Below, in pieces: positions 8,592-15,892 of a DNA stretch of 64,000 nt. The DNA lies in assembly GCA_020638135.1 (NCBI GenBank), contig JACKJE010000013.1, positions 39,976 to 103,975 of the forward strand, read 5' to 3'. The notes beneath the pieces were generated by a model that was given only the letters and a program-made list of their open reading frames with translations, made no database searches and was not told the origin of the DNA. The position numbers were made by a program, and so were the translations under genes. Position 1 is the stretch's first letter, and each line of letters begins with the position of its first letter. This stretch comes from Methylobacteriaceae bacterium. Its GTDB lineage: Bacteria > Pseudomonadota > Alphaproteobacteria > Rhizobiales > Beijerinckiaceae.

Positions 8592-9418
8592 ATATCCCGC
8601 CCCTCGACGTCGATCTGCAGTTTCTCGACCGACTTCCTGATTTCGGGTTGCTGCGGATAGAGATCGAGCGCGCGGCGATAGGCGTCGAGCGCGCGCTTGT
8701 CGAGGCCGGATTTGTGCAGGATGGCGCCGAGGCCGGCGAGCGCCGCGAAATGGCGCGGCTCGATCTTCAGCACATGTTCGAGATCGGCCATGGCGCCGTC
8801 GATATTATCGCCATGGGCGCGCACCATCGCCCGCTTGTTCCAGCCCTCCGCCCAATCCGGTTCGAGCGCGACGATCGAATCGAGCAGGCGCTCGGCGGTC
8901 TTGAGATCGTGGCCGGCGACGGCGGCCATCGCGCGGGTCATCAGGAGGTCGGCGGTGTCGGAGCCCGAACGCAGCCAGACGCGCTCGATCGCGCCGGCGA
9001 CGCCCTTGGCGTCCTCGTCGTCGGTCGCGGCCTTCAGGCGGGCGTGAAGCGCGTCCAGCACCTTGGCGCGCTGCGCCTCGTTGGTGGGCGTGGAATGGGG
9101 CGCGATGCGCTCGGGCTGCTTGCGGCCCTCCTCACGCCGGTCCGGGGGCGGGCTTTCGCGGCCGGGCCGGATCGGGCGCGACTGCTCGATCGGGCGGCGG
9201 GGGCGGATCGGCTGGTCGTCGACGCCCGGGCCGTTCGGCGTGAAGGCGCGGACGCCGGGCGGCAGCTGGATCGGCGGCAGGCCGGGAATTTCGAGCACAT
9301 TTCCGCGCCGCCCCGGCCAAGCGGGGTCGACCTCGGCCATAGCAGGCGCGGCGAGAGCGGCAAGGAGGCCGAAGGCGGGCAGGGCCGGGAGGACGGCGCG
9401 CGCAAGCGTATGCGTCAT
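8588..9418 (-). CDS. Secreted TPR-repeat protein
   Basis: This 276-residue protein begins with a Sec signal (cleavage likely after APAMA, residue 28), followed by a proline/arginine-rich linker (about residues 60-105). Then come tetratricopeptide repeats, with clear units such as WAEGWNKRAMVRAHGDN, HFAALAGLGAILHKSG and ALDAYRRALDLYPQQPEI. TPRs mediate protein contacts; this would act in the periplasm. It is the first gene of a two-gene operon with the anchored hydrolase, overlapping it by four bases, which hints at a common envelope role. Confidence 0.82.
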   Translation of the reverse strand: MTHTLARAVLPALPAFGLLAALAAPAMAEVDPAWPGRRGNVLEIPGLPPIQLPPGVRAFTPNGPGVDDQPIRPRRPIEQSRPIRPGRESPPPDRREEGRKQPERIAPHSTPTNEAQRAKVLDALHARLKAATDDEDAKGVAGAIERVWLRSGSDTADLLMTRAMAAVAGHDLKTAERLLDSIVALEPDWAEGWNKRAMVRAHGDNIDGAMADLEHVLKIEPRHFAALAGLGAILHKSGLDKRALDAYRRALDLYPQQPEIRKSVEKLQIDVEGRDI

Positions 9419-9479
9419 GCCGAGAAGCTAGGGCGCGACGGCCGCGCCGTCAAAGGTCGGCGAGGCGTCGATCCGTCCA

Positions 9480-9507
9480 AACAAAAAGCCCCGGCGAGCC
9501 GGGGCCT
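9480..9507 (-). terminator. Rho-independent terminator after rpmJ
   Basis: Read on the minus strand, a perfect GC stem (AGCCCCGG on one side, CCGGGGCT on the other, three-base loop) is followed by a run of T residues. It lies about 25 bases past the rpmJ stop, in the right orientation for that gene. Confidence 0.85.
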
Positions 9508-9530
9508 GAACAACCGCGTGGGACGCGGGA

Positions 9531-9656
9531 TCAGCCCTGACGCGCCTTGTAGCGCTTCTGGGTCTTGTTGATGATGTAGACGCGGCCCTTGCGGCGGACG
9601 ATCTGGTTGTCGCGATGGCGCGAGCGCAGGGACTTGAGGGAATTGCGGACTTTCAT
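9531..9656 (-). CDS. rpmJ: 50S ribosomal protein L36 (alternative, 41-residue form)
   Basis: The 41-residue sequence starts MKVRNSLKSLRSRHRDNQIV and ends RYKARQG, the usual form of alphaproteobacterial L36, a component of the large ribosomal subunit. It lacks the zinc-binding cysteines of the classical form (C+), so it is the C- type that functions without zinc. The start is the ATG at 9656; an upstream open extension does not resemble any protein. It is monocistronic with its own terminator. Confidence 0.95.
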   Translation of the reverse strand: MKVRNSLKSLRSRHRDNQIVRRKGRVYIINKTQKRYKARQG

Positions 9657-9851
9657 GGCTCTTTCCGGAATCTGGCTCCAAGCCGGCGTAAGCCCGCTTC
9701 GATTGGGCGGTCCTATGCCCGATTTCGGCGGCAGGATCAACCCCGGCGCGGCATTTGCGCGGCGGATGCGGGCCGGGGGCCACAATTTGTCGCGGTCAAG
9801 CTGACGGATTTCGCGCGCGTCCGGACGCATGAGGCGTTATAGAGACTGCCC

Positions 9852-11666
9852 ATGACGACCGAGGCCCTCGATACCGACGCCAAGCCCCGCGAACGCTCGC
9901 TTGCCGCGCTGAAGCCGCTCCTGCCCTATGCGCTGCGCAATCGCGGCCGGATCGCGCTCGCGGTCGTGGCGCTGACCGCGGCATCGGCGGCGACGCTGAC
10001 CTTCCCCTTCGCCGTGCGGCGCATGATCGATTTCGGCTTCTCGGGATCGAGCGCGGGGCTGATCAACAGCTATTTCGCCGCCATGGCGGCGGTGGTCGGC
10101 GTGCTCGCGCTGGCCTCGGGGTGCCGCTACTACCTCGTCATGACGATTGGCGAGCGCGTGGTGGCGGACCTGCGCGATGACGTGTTCGCGCATCTTTCGC
10201 GGCTCGACGCGTCCTTCTACGACACGGCGCGCGTCGGCGAACTCGTGTCGCGGCTCACCGCCGATACGACGCAGCTCAAGTCGGCCTTCGGCGCCTCGGC
10301 CTCGATCCTGCTGCGCAATCTCTTCATGTTCGCCGGCGCGATCGCGCTGATGGTGCTGTCGAGCCCGAAACTGTCCGGCCTCGTGCTGATCGCGATCCCG
10401 ATCATCGTGTTTCCACTGATCGGCTCCGGCCGGCTCGTGCGCAAACGTTCGCGCCGCGCGCAGGACACGCTCGCCGACGCCTCCGCTTTTGCAGCGGAGA
10501 ATCTGAGCGCCGTGCGCACCATGCAGGCCTTCGGCGCCGAGAAGGCGACGACGGCGCGGTTCGCGCGCGAGGTGGAAGAGGCCTTTGACGCCGCGCGCAC
10601 CGCGACCAAGGCGCGCGCGATCCTCACGGCGACAGCGATCTTCATGGCTTTCGCCAGCGTGATCGGCGTGCTGTGGCTCGGCGCGCATGACGTGCTGGCG
10701 GGCCGCATGACCGGCGGCATGCTCTCGCAATTCGTGCTCTACGCCGTGCTCGGCGCGAGTTCGCTCGGCGAACTCAGCCAGGTGTGGAGCGAAGTGTCGG
10801 CGGCTTCGGGCGCGGCCGGCCGCATCGCCGACCTGCTCGCCGTCGAGCCGAAGATCGTCGCGCCGGCGCAACCCGTTGCGCTGCCGAAGCCGGCGCGCGG
10901 CGAGGTCACATTCGACCGCGTGAGCTTCTCCTATCCGGCCGCGCCGCTCGCCGGGGTGGTCGACGACCTGACGTTCAAGGTTTCGCGCGGCGAACGCGTC
11001 GCCATCGTCGGCGCGTCGGGCGCGGGCAAGTCGACGCTGTTCCAGTTGATGATGCGCTTCTACGACCCGCAGGCGGGCCGCGTGCTGATCGATGGCGTCG
11101 ACATCAAGACGGTCGATCCGGCCGACCTGCGCGCGCGCATTTCGCTGGTGCCGCAGGAGGCCTCGATCTTCGCGGCGACAGTCGCCGAAAACATCGCCTA
11201 TGGCCGCCCTGATGCGACACGCGAGCAAGTGATCGAGGCGGCCAAACGCGCGGCGGCCGACGGCTTCATCAACGAGCTCGACAAGGGCTATGACAGCGTG
11301 ATCGGCGAACGTGGCGTGACGCTTTCGGGCGGGCAGCGCCAACGCCTCGCGATCGCGCGCGCGATTTTGAAGGATGCGCCGATCCTGCTTTTGGACGAGG
11401 CCACCTCGGCGTTGGATGCGGAGAACGAAGCGGCCGTGCAGAAGGCGCTGCATGTCGTGATGGAAAACCGCACGACGCTCGTCATCGCGCATCGGTTGGC
11501 GACCGTGCTCGAGGCGGACCGCATTCTCGTGATGGAAGCCGGCCGCGTGGTGGAAGAAGGCACGCACGCCACGCTCGTCTCGCGCAACGGGATTTATGCG
11601 CGCCTGGCAAGGTTGCAGTTCGAGACGGGCGCCGCGGCGCTGGCGGGGGACAAGGCGGCGGAGTAG
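9852..11666 (+). CDS. ABC exporter, fused membrane and ATPase domains (MsbA/ATM-like)
   Basis: The 604 residues form a type IV ABC half-transporter, active as a homodimer. Six membrane helices span about residues 30-320. The ATPase domain follows with Walker A (GASGAGKST near 388), Q-loop, signature LSGGQRQRLAIARA near 490, Walker B ILLLDEATSALD, and the H-loop in IAHRLATV. Members export lipids, peptides or drugs. It resembles the ABC proteins found as single genes in many Rhizobiales. It stands alone, divergent from rpmJ, and no substrate gene is linked. Confidence 0.9.
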   Translation: MTTEALDTDAKPRERSLAALKPLLPYALRNRGRIALAVVALTAASAATLTFPFAVRRMIDFGFSGSSAGLINSYFAAMAAVVGVLALASGCRYYLVMTIGERVVADLRDDVFAHLSRLDASFYDTARVGELVSRLTADTTQLKSAFGASASILLRNLFMFAGAIALMVLSSPKLSGLVLIAIPIIVFPLIGSGRLVRKRSRRAQDTLADASAFAAENLSAVRTMQAFGAEKATTARFAREVEEAFDAARTATKARAILTATAIFMAFASVIGVLWLGAHDVLAGRMTGGMLSQFVLYAVLGASSLGELSQVWSEVSAASGAAGRIADLLAVEPKIVAPAQPVALPKPARGEVTFDRVSFSYPAAPLAGVVDDLTFKVSRGERVAIVGASGAGKSTLFQLMMRFYDPQAGRVLIDGVDIKTVDPADLRARISLVPQEASIFAATVAENIAYGRPDATREQVIEAAKRAAADGFINELDKGYDSVIGERGVTLSGGQRQRLAIARAILKDAPILLLDEATSALDAENEAAVQKALHVVMENRTTLVIAHRLATVLEADRILVMEAGRVVEEGTHATLVSRNGIYARLARLQFETGAAALAGDKAAE

Positions 11667-11894
11667 AGGGCGCGGCAGAGGCCGCTTTGGGCGGATAGCT
11701 GGCGATTTCAGTGGTCTGGCGGCTCGGCCTTGCACGACTTTTCGCACAACCCGATTGTGCGTCTGCTTCCGGGACTCACGGCGGGCCGACGCCTCGTCGT
11801 GCAAGCGACCGCCGGGCGATACCGAGCGCGTCGGACGCGTCCTGTTCGTAGTCGGTGGAACGCGGCGGAATTGATTGCAGCAATGCCGCCGCCA

Positions 11895-12119
11895 TCAACC
11901 TTCATGCGCTTTGGCGCGGCGAGCGCGCAACAGAAACTGAAAAGCAGGAATCACGGCTGCGGCAATGATCAGAATCGCGCCGGCGACACCGGCGAAAAAT
12001 GGAATGAGACCATCCATTTCATCAAACCGTGCCCTCCCCGCATCGGTGTAAAGGCCCCACACGCCAAACGCCACGCCAAGCAATCCGAGGACGACCAGAA
12101 CGGCGATGACCATCTTCAT
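11895..12119 (-). CDS. Small two-helix membrane protein
   Basis: The protein has 74 residues: helix 1 at about 3-22 (VIAVLVVLGLLGVAFGVWGL), a polar loop, helix 2 at about 42-62, and a basic tail RARRAKAHEG. The topology suggests both ends in the cytoplasm. The ATG at 12119 is used because upstream in-frame sequence is not protein-like. Function unknown. It is 91 bases downstream of the two-component operon's last gene, on the same strand. Confidence 0.55.
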   Translation of the reverse strand: MKMVIAVLVVLGLLGVAFGVWGLYTDAGRARFDEMDGLIPFFAGVAGAILIIAAAVIPAFQFLLRARRAKAHEG

Positions 12120-12210
12120 CGGCCTTGTCCTCCATTTTGTCGAAAGCGTCCTGTCACCGCGGCCGTCCGACCCGATCCTTCGCAGGCTACGCTGCCTGAG
12201 CAGCGCAACG

Positions 12211-12543
12211 CTAGGGCGGCGACGCGTCGATTTTACTGATCTCTTGATCCGCAATCCTGCTGAAAATGTCATTGAGCCGAGACTGCGGGTCGACGCCATC
12301 GAGTTTGGCTTCTCCATTCGGCGCCCAAACCTGCGCCACGCAACCAAAGATCGCCTGTTCCCCGTTCGACGAATTCGAACCGAGAGCCTGTAGGGCGCAA
12401 CGACTTGAGGCCGATAGCATGGACCGCGGTTGGCGTTTGACGCCAATGGCGGGGTCAAACGCGACGCGGATTTGCGCCTGCGCCCCAGAATGGACGCTGG
12501 CGAAAGTCTTGACCGCCGAGATCCGACGCCGTCCTTGCGTCAT
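12211..12543 (-). CDS. Small protein coupled to the histidine kinase gene
   Basis: The start ATG overlaps the TGA of the histidine kinase as ATGA, so the 110-residue protein is very likely translated with it. The N-terminal half is basic, the C-terminal half holds several Cys (CALQALG, FGCVAQVW) and ends in an acidic helix (SRLNDIFSRIADQEISKID). No signal peptide or membrane segment is visible, and I do not recognise a family. As the last gene of a regulator-kinase operon, it may tune signalling, but this is inference from position only. Confidence 0.55.
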   Translation of the reverse strand: MTQGRRRISAVKTFASVHSGAQAQIRVAFDPAIGVKRQPRSMLSASSRCALQALGSNSSNGEQAIFGCVAQVWAPNGEAKLDGVDPQSRLNDIFSRIADQEISKIDASPP

Positions 12544-13970
12544 TCCGGCAGGCGGACCAGCGCGCGCAATCCGCCGCCCGCGCGGTTGGCGAGCGTGAGC
12601 TCGCCGCCGTGCGCCTGGACGATCGATTGCGCGATGGCGAGGCCGAGCCCGACGCCGCCGGTTTCGCGACTGCGCGATTCCTCCAGCCGGTAGAAGGGTT
12701 GAAAGACTTTCTGCAATTGTCCTTCGGGAATCCCGGGGCCTTCGTCGTCGACGGCGATTTCGACGGCGCCCGGCACGCGGGCCACCTTCACGTCGGCGCG
12801 TCTGCCATATTTGATTGCATTGTCGACGAGGTTGGCGACGACGCGCTTGAGCGACTCGGATTGGCATTCGTACGGCAGCGCCGCCGCGGGCTGCATTTCG
12901 ACCGGCAGGCCGGCGTCCGACATGTCGTCGACGATGCTGGCGACGAGCGCTGCGAGGTCGACGCGCCGGCGCTGCTCCGCACGCGCTTCGTCGCGGGCGA
13001 AGGCGAGCGTCGATCCGACCATCGAATCCATGTCGGAAATCGTCGCGAGCATCTTCTCGCGCTCCGCGCCGTCCAGCGCTTCCTCGGCGCGCAAACGCAG
13101 CAGCGTGAGCGGCGTTCGCAGGTCATGCGAAATCGCCGCCAGCATCTGCGTGCGGCTCTCGATCAGGCGCTTCAGCCGTTCCTGCATGTGGTTGAAGGCG
13201 TGCGCCGCCGTTCGTATTTCAGCGGCGCCGGTTTCGGGGAGCGGCGAGGCGCCGACGTCGCGGCCGAAACGGTCGGCGGCGGCGGCGAGCGCGGCGAGCG
13301 GCGAAGTCACGCCGCGCACCGCCCAGGCCGAGACAGCCAGGACCAGAATGGCCATGATCCCCAACGCCGCCGCAAAGCGCCACGAGTCCGACGGCGCGCC
13401 CTGCGGAAGGGCCGTCGCAAACACCAGCCACCGCCCGTCGGAAAGCCGAACCGCCGCGTGCAGGCTGCGCCAGACGCCGAAGCCGCCCCCGAAACCCGGC
13501 CCCATCATTTCGCGCATCATCCCGCCCATCGGCCCGCCGTAACGGCCCGCGCCGAAATGCCGACCGAACCCCGGCCCGGCCGGATCGGCGACCGCAACGT
13601 GCGCCTCCCGGCCGCTCCACTCCGGAAGTTGCTCCAGCACGGCGAGGCGGATGGTCTCGGCGGCGTCCTCGGATTCGGAGGCGGACAGCGACGGCGCCTG
13701 CGTGGAGAGTTCGACGCGGAACGCGGCTTCGCTGAGCGCCTGCACGATCCGGGGGCGCCAGTCCGGCGGCGCGTCGTTCACAAGGCGCGCCAGATTGGCG
13801 ATGCGCTGCGCGGCGGCGTAGCCGCCGACCGCCCGCACCGCCTGCTCGCGCGCGCCGGCGTAGATCCATGCGCCGATCGCATAGGAGACGACGAGGCCGG
13901 CGAGCAGAATGGCGAGCGTGCGCCCGAACAGACTCTGCGGCAGCCAGCGTCTGGCGACATCGGCGATCAT
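12540..13970 (-). CDS. Sensor histidine kinase of the copper/envelope locus
   Basis: From the ATG at 13970 the kinase has 476 residues. Order: a membrane helix at about 15-40, a periplasmic sensor of about 140 residues carrying a Gly/Met-rich stretch (GGPMGGMMREMMGPGFGGGFG), a second helix, HAMP, the phospho-acceptor motif SHDLRTPL (His282), then N box NLVDNAIKYG, DDEGPGIP and GVGLGLAI of the ATPase domain. The Met-rich patch in the sensor would suit copper sensing. Its start overlaps the regulator's stop as ATGA. The longer open frame to 14012 lies inside the regulator and is not needed. Confidence 0.9.
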   Translation of the reverse strand: MIADVARRWLPQSLFGRTLAILLAGLVVSYAIGAWIYAGAREQAVRAVGGYAAAQRIANLARLVNDAPPDWRPRIVQALSEAAFRVELSTQAPSLSASESEDAAETIRLAVLEQLPEWSGREAHVAVADPAGPGFGRHFGAGRYGGPMGGMMREMMGPGFGGGFGVWRSLHAAVRLSDGRWLVFATALPQGAPSDSWRFAAALGIMAILVLAVSAWAVRGVTSPLAALAAAADRFGRDVGASPLPETGAAEIRTAAHAFNHMQERLKRLIESRTQMLAAISHDLRTPLTLLRLRAEEALDGAEREKMLATISDMDSMVGSTLAFARDEARAEQRRRVDLAALVASIVDDMSDAGLPVEMQPAAALPYECQSESLKRVVANLVDNAIKYGRRADVKVARVPGAVEIAVDDEGPGIPEGQLQKVFQPFYRLEESRSRETGGVGLGLAIAQSIVQAHGGELTLANRAGGGLRALVRLPE

Positions 13971-14683
13971 GCGCGCCGCACCTCCGGCGCGAACAGGTAG
14001 CCGCCGCCCCACACCGTCTTGATGATCTCGGGATTGGCGGGATCGGTCTCGACCTTCTTGCGTAGCCGGCTCACCTGCGTGTCTATGCTGCGATCGAAGA
14101 CGCTGGCCGTGCGTCCGCGCGCGAGATCGAGCAGTTGATCGCGGCTGAGGGTGCGACCGGGATGTTCGACGAGAGCCAGCAGAAGATCGAACTCTCCCGT
14201 GCTGAGCGGCGTCGCGACGCCATCGGCGGAAATGAGTTCGCGCCGGTCGACGTCGAAAGTCCAGCGATCGAAGACGTATGTTCGGCGCTTGTCGCCGACC
14301 AGCCTGTCGCGCTTGACGTTTCGACGTAGCACCGCGCGGATGCGCGCGATCAGTTCGCGGCTGCCGAAGGGCTTCGGCACGTAATCATCGGCCCCAACTT
14401 CGAGACCGATCACGCGGTCGATCTCATCGCCTTTCGCCGTCAGCATGATGATGGGAATGTCCGACTGCGCGCGCAAGGCGCGGCACAGCGAAAGGCCGTC
14501 TTCGCCTGGCAGCATCAGGTCGAGAAGCACGAGGTCGATGCGCGTCTCCGCCAGAACTTTGCGCATCGCGTGTCCGTCTGCGGCTTCGCTCGCCCGGAAG
14601 CCTTCCTTGGAGAGCGCGCGCGCAACGAGGTCGCGGATTTCGCGATGGTCGTCGACGATCAAAATGTGCGGCGCGTCGTTCAT
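13967..14683 (-). CDS. OmpR/PhoB-family response regulator
   Basis: The protein has 238 residues. The receiver domain shows acidic D11-D12, the phospho-acceptor D55 in LLDLMLPGEDG, the conserved T and K (MLTAKGD, PKPF). Residues about 135-235 are the OmpR winged helix (LSTGEFDLLLALVEHPGRTLSRDQLLDL, then TQVSRLRKKVE). It pairs with the kinase translated after it. OmpR-type regulators bind tandem direct repeats at 10-11 bp spacing, and two such repeats lie upstream of this operon and of the divergent genes. Confidence 0.93.
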   Translation of the reverse strand: MNDAPHILIVDDHREIRDLVARALSKEGFRASEAADGHAMRKVLAETRIDLVLLDLMLPGEDGLSLCRALRAQSDIPIIMLTAKGDEIDRVIGLEVGADDYVPKPFGSRELIARIRAVLRRNVKRDRLVGDKRRTYVFDRWTFDVDRRELISADGVATPLSTGEFDLLLALVEHPGRTLSRDQLLDLARGRTASVFDRSIDTQVSRLRKKVETDPANPEIIKTVWGGGYLFAPEVRRA

Positions 14684-14733
14684 TTGACCAAGCTAGCTCC
14701 GAAGGCGCCCACGGGGCAAAGCGCGGCGGCGCC

Positions 14734-14916
14734 TCAACCGCCCAGATCGGCCCTTTTAGCGAGAAACTCGTCGCGCTCGATCTCTCCGCGCGCGTAGCGT
14801 TGTTCGAGCGCATCGAGCGCCGGCGGTCGGCGCGTCGCGCCGCCGGTCGCCGAACTACGCAGCGCCCAGACGATTCCTGCGACAATGGCGACAAGGAGAA
14901 TAAGCCAGATGATCAT
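14734..14916 (-). CDS. Small membrane protein with SHOCT motif
   Basis: From the ATG at 14916 the protein has 60 residues: a single membrane helix (IIWLILLVAIVAGIVWAL) followed by the C-terminal SHOCT motif, seen as ALDALEQRYARGEIERDEF. SHOCT is a short oligomerisation motif often found at the end of small membrane proteins near copper genes. It is 50 bases upstream of the response regulator on the same strand, so probably first gene of that operon. Confidence 0.75.
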   Translation of the reverse strand: MIIWLILLVAIVAGIVWALRSSATGGATRRPPALDALEQRYARGEIERDEFLAKRADLGG

Positions 14917-15088
14917 GCCAGGTCCTCCGAAGCCCCGTAACCCTATCCGCCCATCATCTGTCCCGGTCCTAAACTCCACATGACGGCCTCCATTCAGTCA
15001 CGGAACCAAAATTTGTCGCACGGTTCCCGATTTTCGCCCGACATGTGGGGGCAAGTTGCAACCTGAGTTTGTCGGCGCAGCCCTTGTT

Positions 15089-15104
15089 TGTGACAAATTG
15101 TGTC
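15089..15104 (+). promoter_or_regulatory. Predicted operator 1: TGTGAC-N4-TGTGTC
   Basis: Two hexamers, TGTGAC and TGTGTC, start exactly 10 bases apart, as expected for an OmpR-family dimer bound to one DNA face. The flanking TTTGTGACAAA is shared with operator 2 in the opposite orientation. It is about 170 bases upstream of the SHOCT gene. Prediction from sequence pattern only. Confidence 0.5.
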
Positions 15105-15385
15105 GGCCCGACGCCGGCGGCGATTGAGCGACGGCAAATCTCGAGTTTTGGCGTGGTTCAGGGTGGCGGCGCGAAACGAGGGCGCAACTTGGCGCGGAGC
15201 GGATCGGACCTGGGTCGAGAAGCCGGTGGGGACGTGGTCGGCGAGGGCATTGCGATGCGTTCTCGCCGTGTTGGTCGCGTTCGATTTCCCGGGCCATTCG
15301 GCCGGGCGCATCCAACATTTTATGACGACCAGAGGGTGCGTATCCGACAACGCCGGCGCCTCGGAAACCGGGATTGGCCTGTTTG

Positions 15386-15401
15386 GTCACACTTTGTCAC
15401 A
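15386..15401 (-). promoter_or_regulatory. Predicted operator 2: TGTGAC-N4-TGTGAC
   Basis: On the minus strand this is a perfect direct repeat of TGTGAC with starts 10 bases apart and the same outer context (TTTGTGACAAA) as operator 1. It sits about 100 bases upstream of the Gly-rich protein gene, a suitable place for an activator. Confidence 0.55.
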
Positions 15402-15499
15402 AACGAACCTCGTCCTGAAAAAATCGCGTGACAGGTCGCTCCTCAAATCGCCTGCGACGACGGCGACGCCGTTGGATGCAATCGGAGAGGAGCGAAGCC

Positions 15500-15805
15500 A
15501 TGACGACCCGCAAGTTTCTCATCGCGCTCGGCGCGGCCGGACTGATCGCCGCCGCCGGCGTCTACAGCGCCGCGGCGCAGGGCAATGGCGGCTGGGGTCC
15601 CGGCGCCGGTCCGACGGCCGATCAGCCGTGCCCCGGACCGGGCGGCGGCTACGGACCGGGATATGGCCGCATGCGCGGCTATGGACCCGGCTATCACATG
15701 CGCGGATACGGCCCCGGCTATGGTATGCGCGGCTGGGACAATGACGACGGGCCCGGCTGGCGGCGCGGCGGCTATGGCCGCGGCCCCGGCATGATGAACT
15801 GGTGA
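15500..15805 (+). CDS. Secreted Gly/Tyr/Met-rich repeat protein
   Basis: The protein has 101 residues. A Sec signal (TTRKFLIALGAAGLIAAAG) with cleavage near SAAAQ (about 26) precedes a mature part made of repeated GYGPGY units, separated by MRG or HMRG, and ending GPGMMNW. The start is the ATG at 15500 preceded by GGAGAGG. Gly-rich exported proteins with Met and His are common beside copper and envelope-stress genes, but no function can be assigned. It is the first gene downstream of operator 2; the multicopper oxidase follows after 87 bases. Confidence 0.75.
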   Translation: MTTRKFLIALGAAGLIAAAGVYSAAAQGNGGWGPGAGPTADQPCPGPGGGYGPGYGRMRGYGPGYHMRGYGPGYGMRGWDNDDGPGWRRGGYGRGPGMMNW

Positions 15806-15892
15806 GCGCGCGTTCCCGCGCCCTTTCTTAGAACGCTGTCCGCCCCGCGCTGAACCGCGAGGGGCGGACAATTCGAACCGCCGGAGACCTTC

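Larger units (their letters stand above)
14917..15499. promoter_or_regulatory. Divergent control region of the two-component/multicopper oxidase locus
   Basis: This 583-base gap separates the leftward SHOCT-regulator-kinase operon from the rightward Gly-rich protein and multicopper oxidase. It has open frames on both strands but none protein-like. Two tandem TGTGAC-type repeats lie in it, at 15089-15104 and 15386-15401, in opposite orientations. A weaker half-site, TTTGTCGCA, is seen near 15013-15022. No other gene is supported. Confidence 0.6.

Noticed and set aside
11743..11761. CGCACAA/TTGTGCG hairpin after the ABC exporter
   Set aside because: A perfect 7-base stem but AT-balanced, 77 bases past the stop and without a T run; too weak to call a terminator.
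9837..11804. 655-codon minus-strand frame opposite the ABC exporter
   Set aside because: Same shadow-type composition (RRDR, HAEHDRE); the other strand encodes a complete ABC protein.
15100..15744. Long plus-strand frame through the intergenic region into the Gly-rich gene
   Set aside because: Composition unlike protein, and its downstream part is out of frame with the clear secreted protein.
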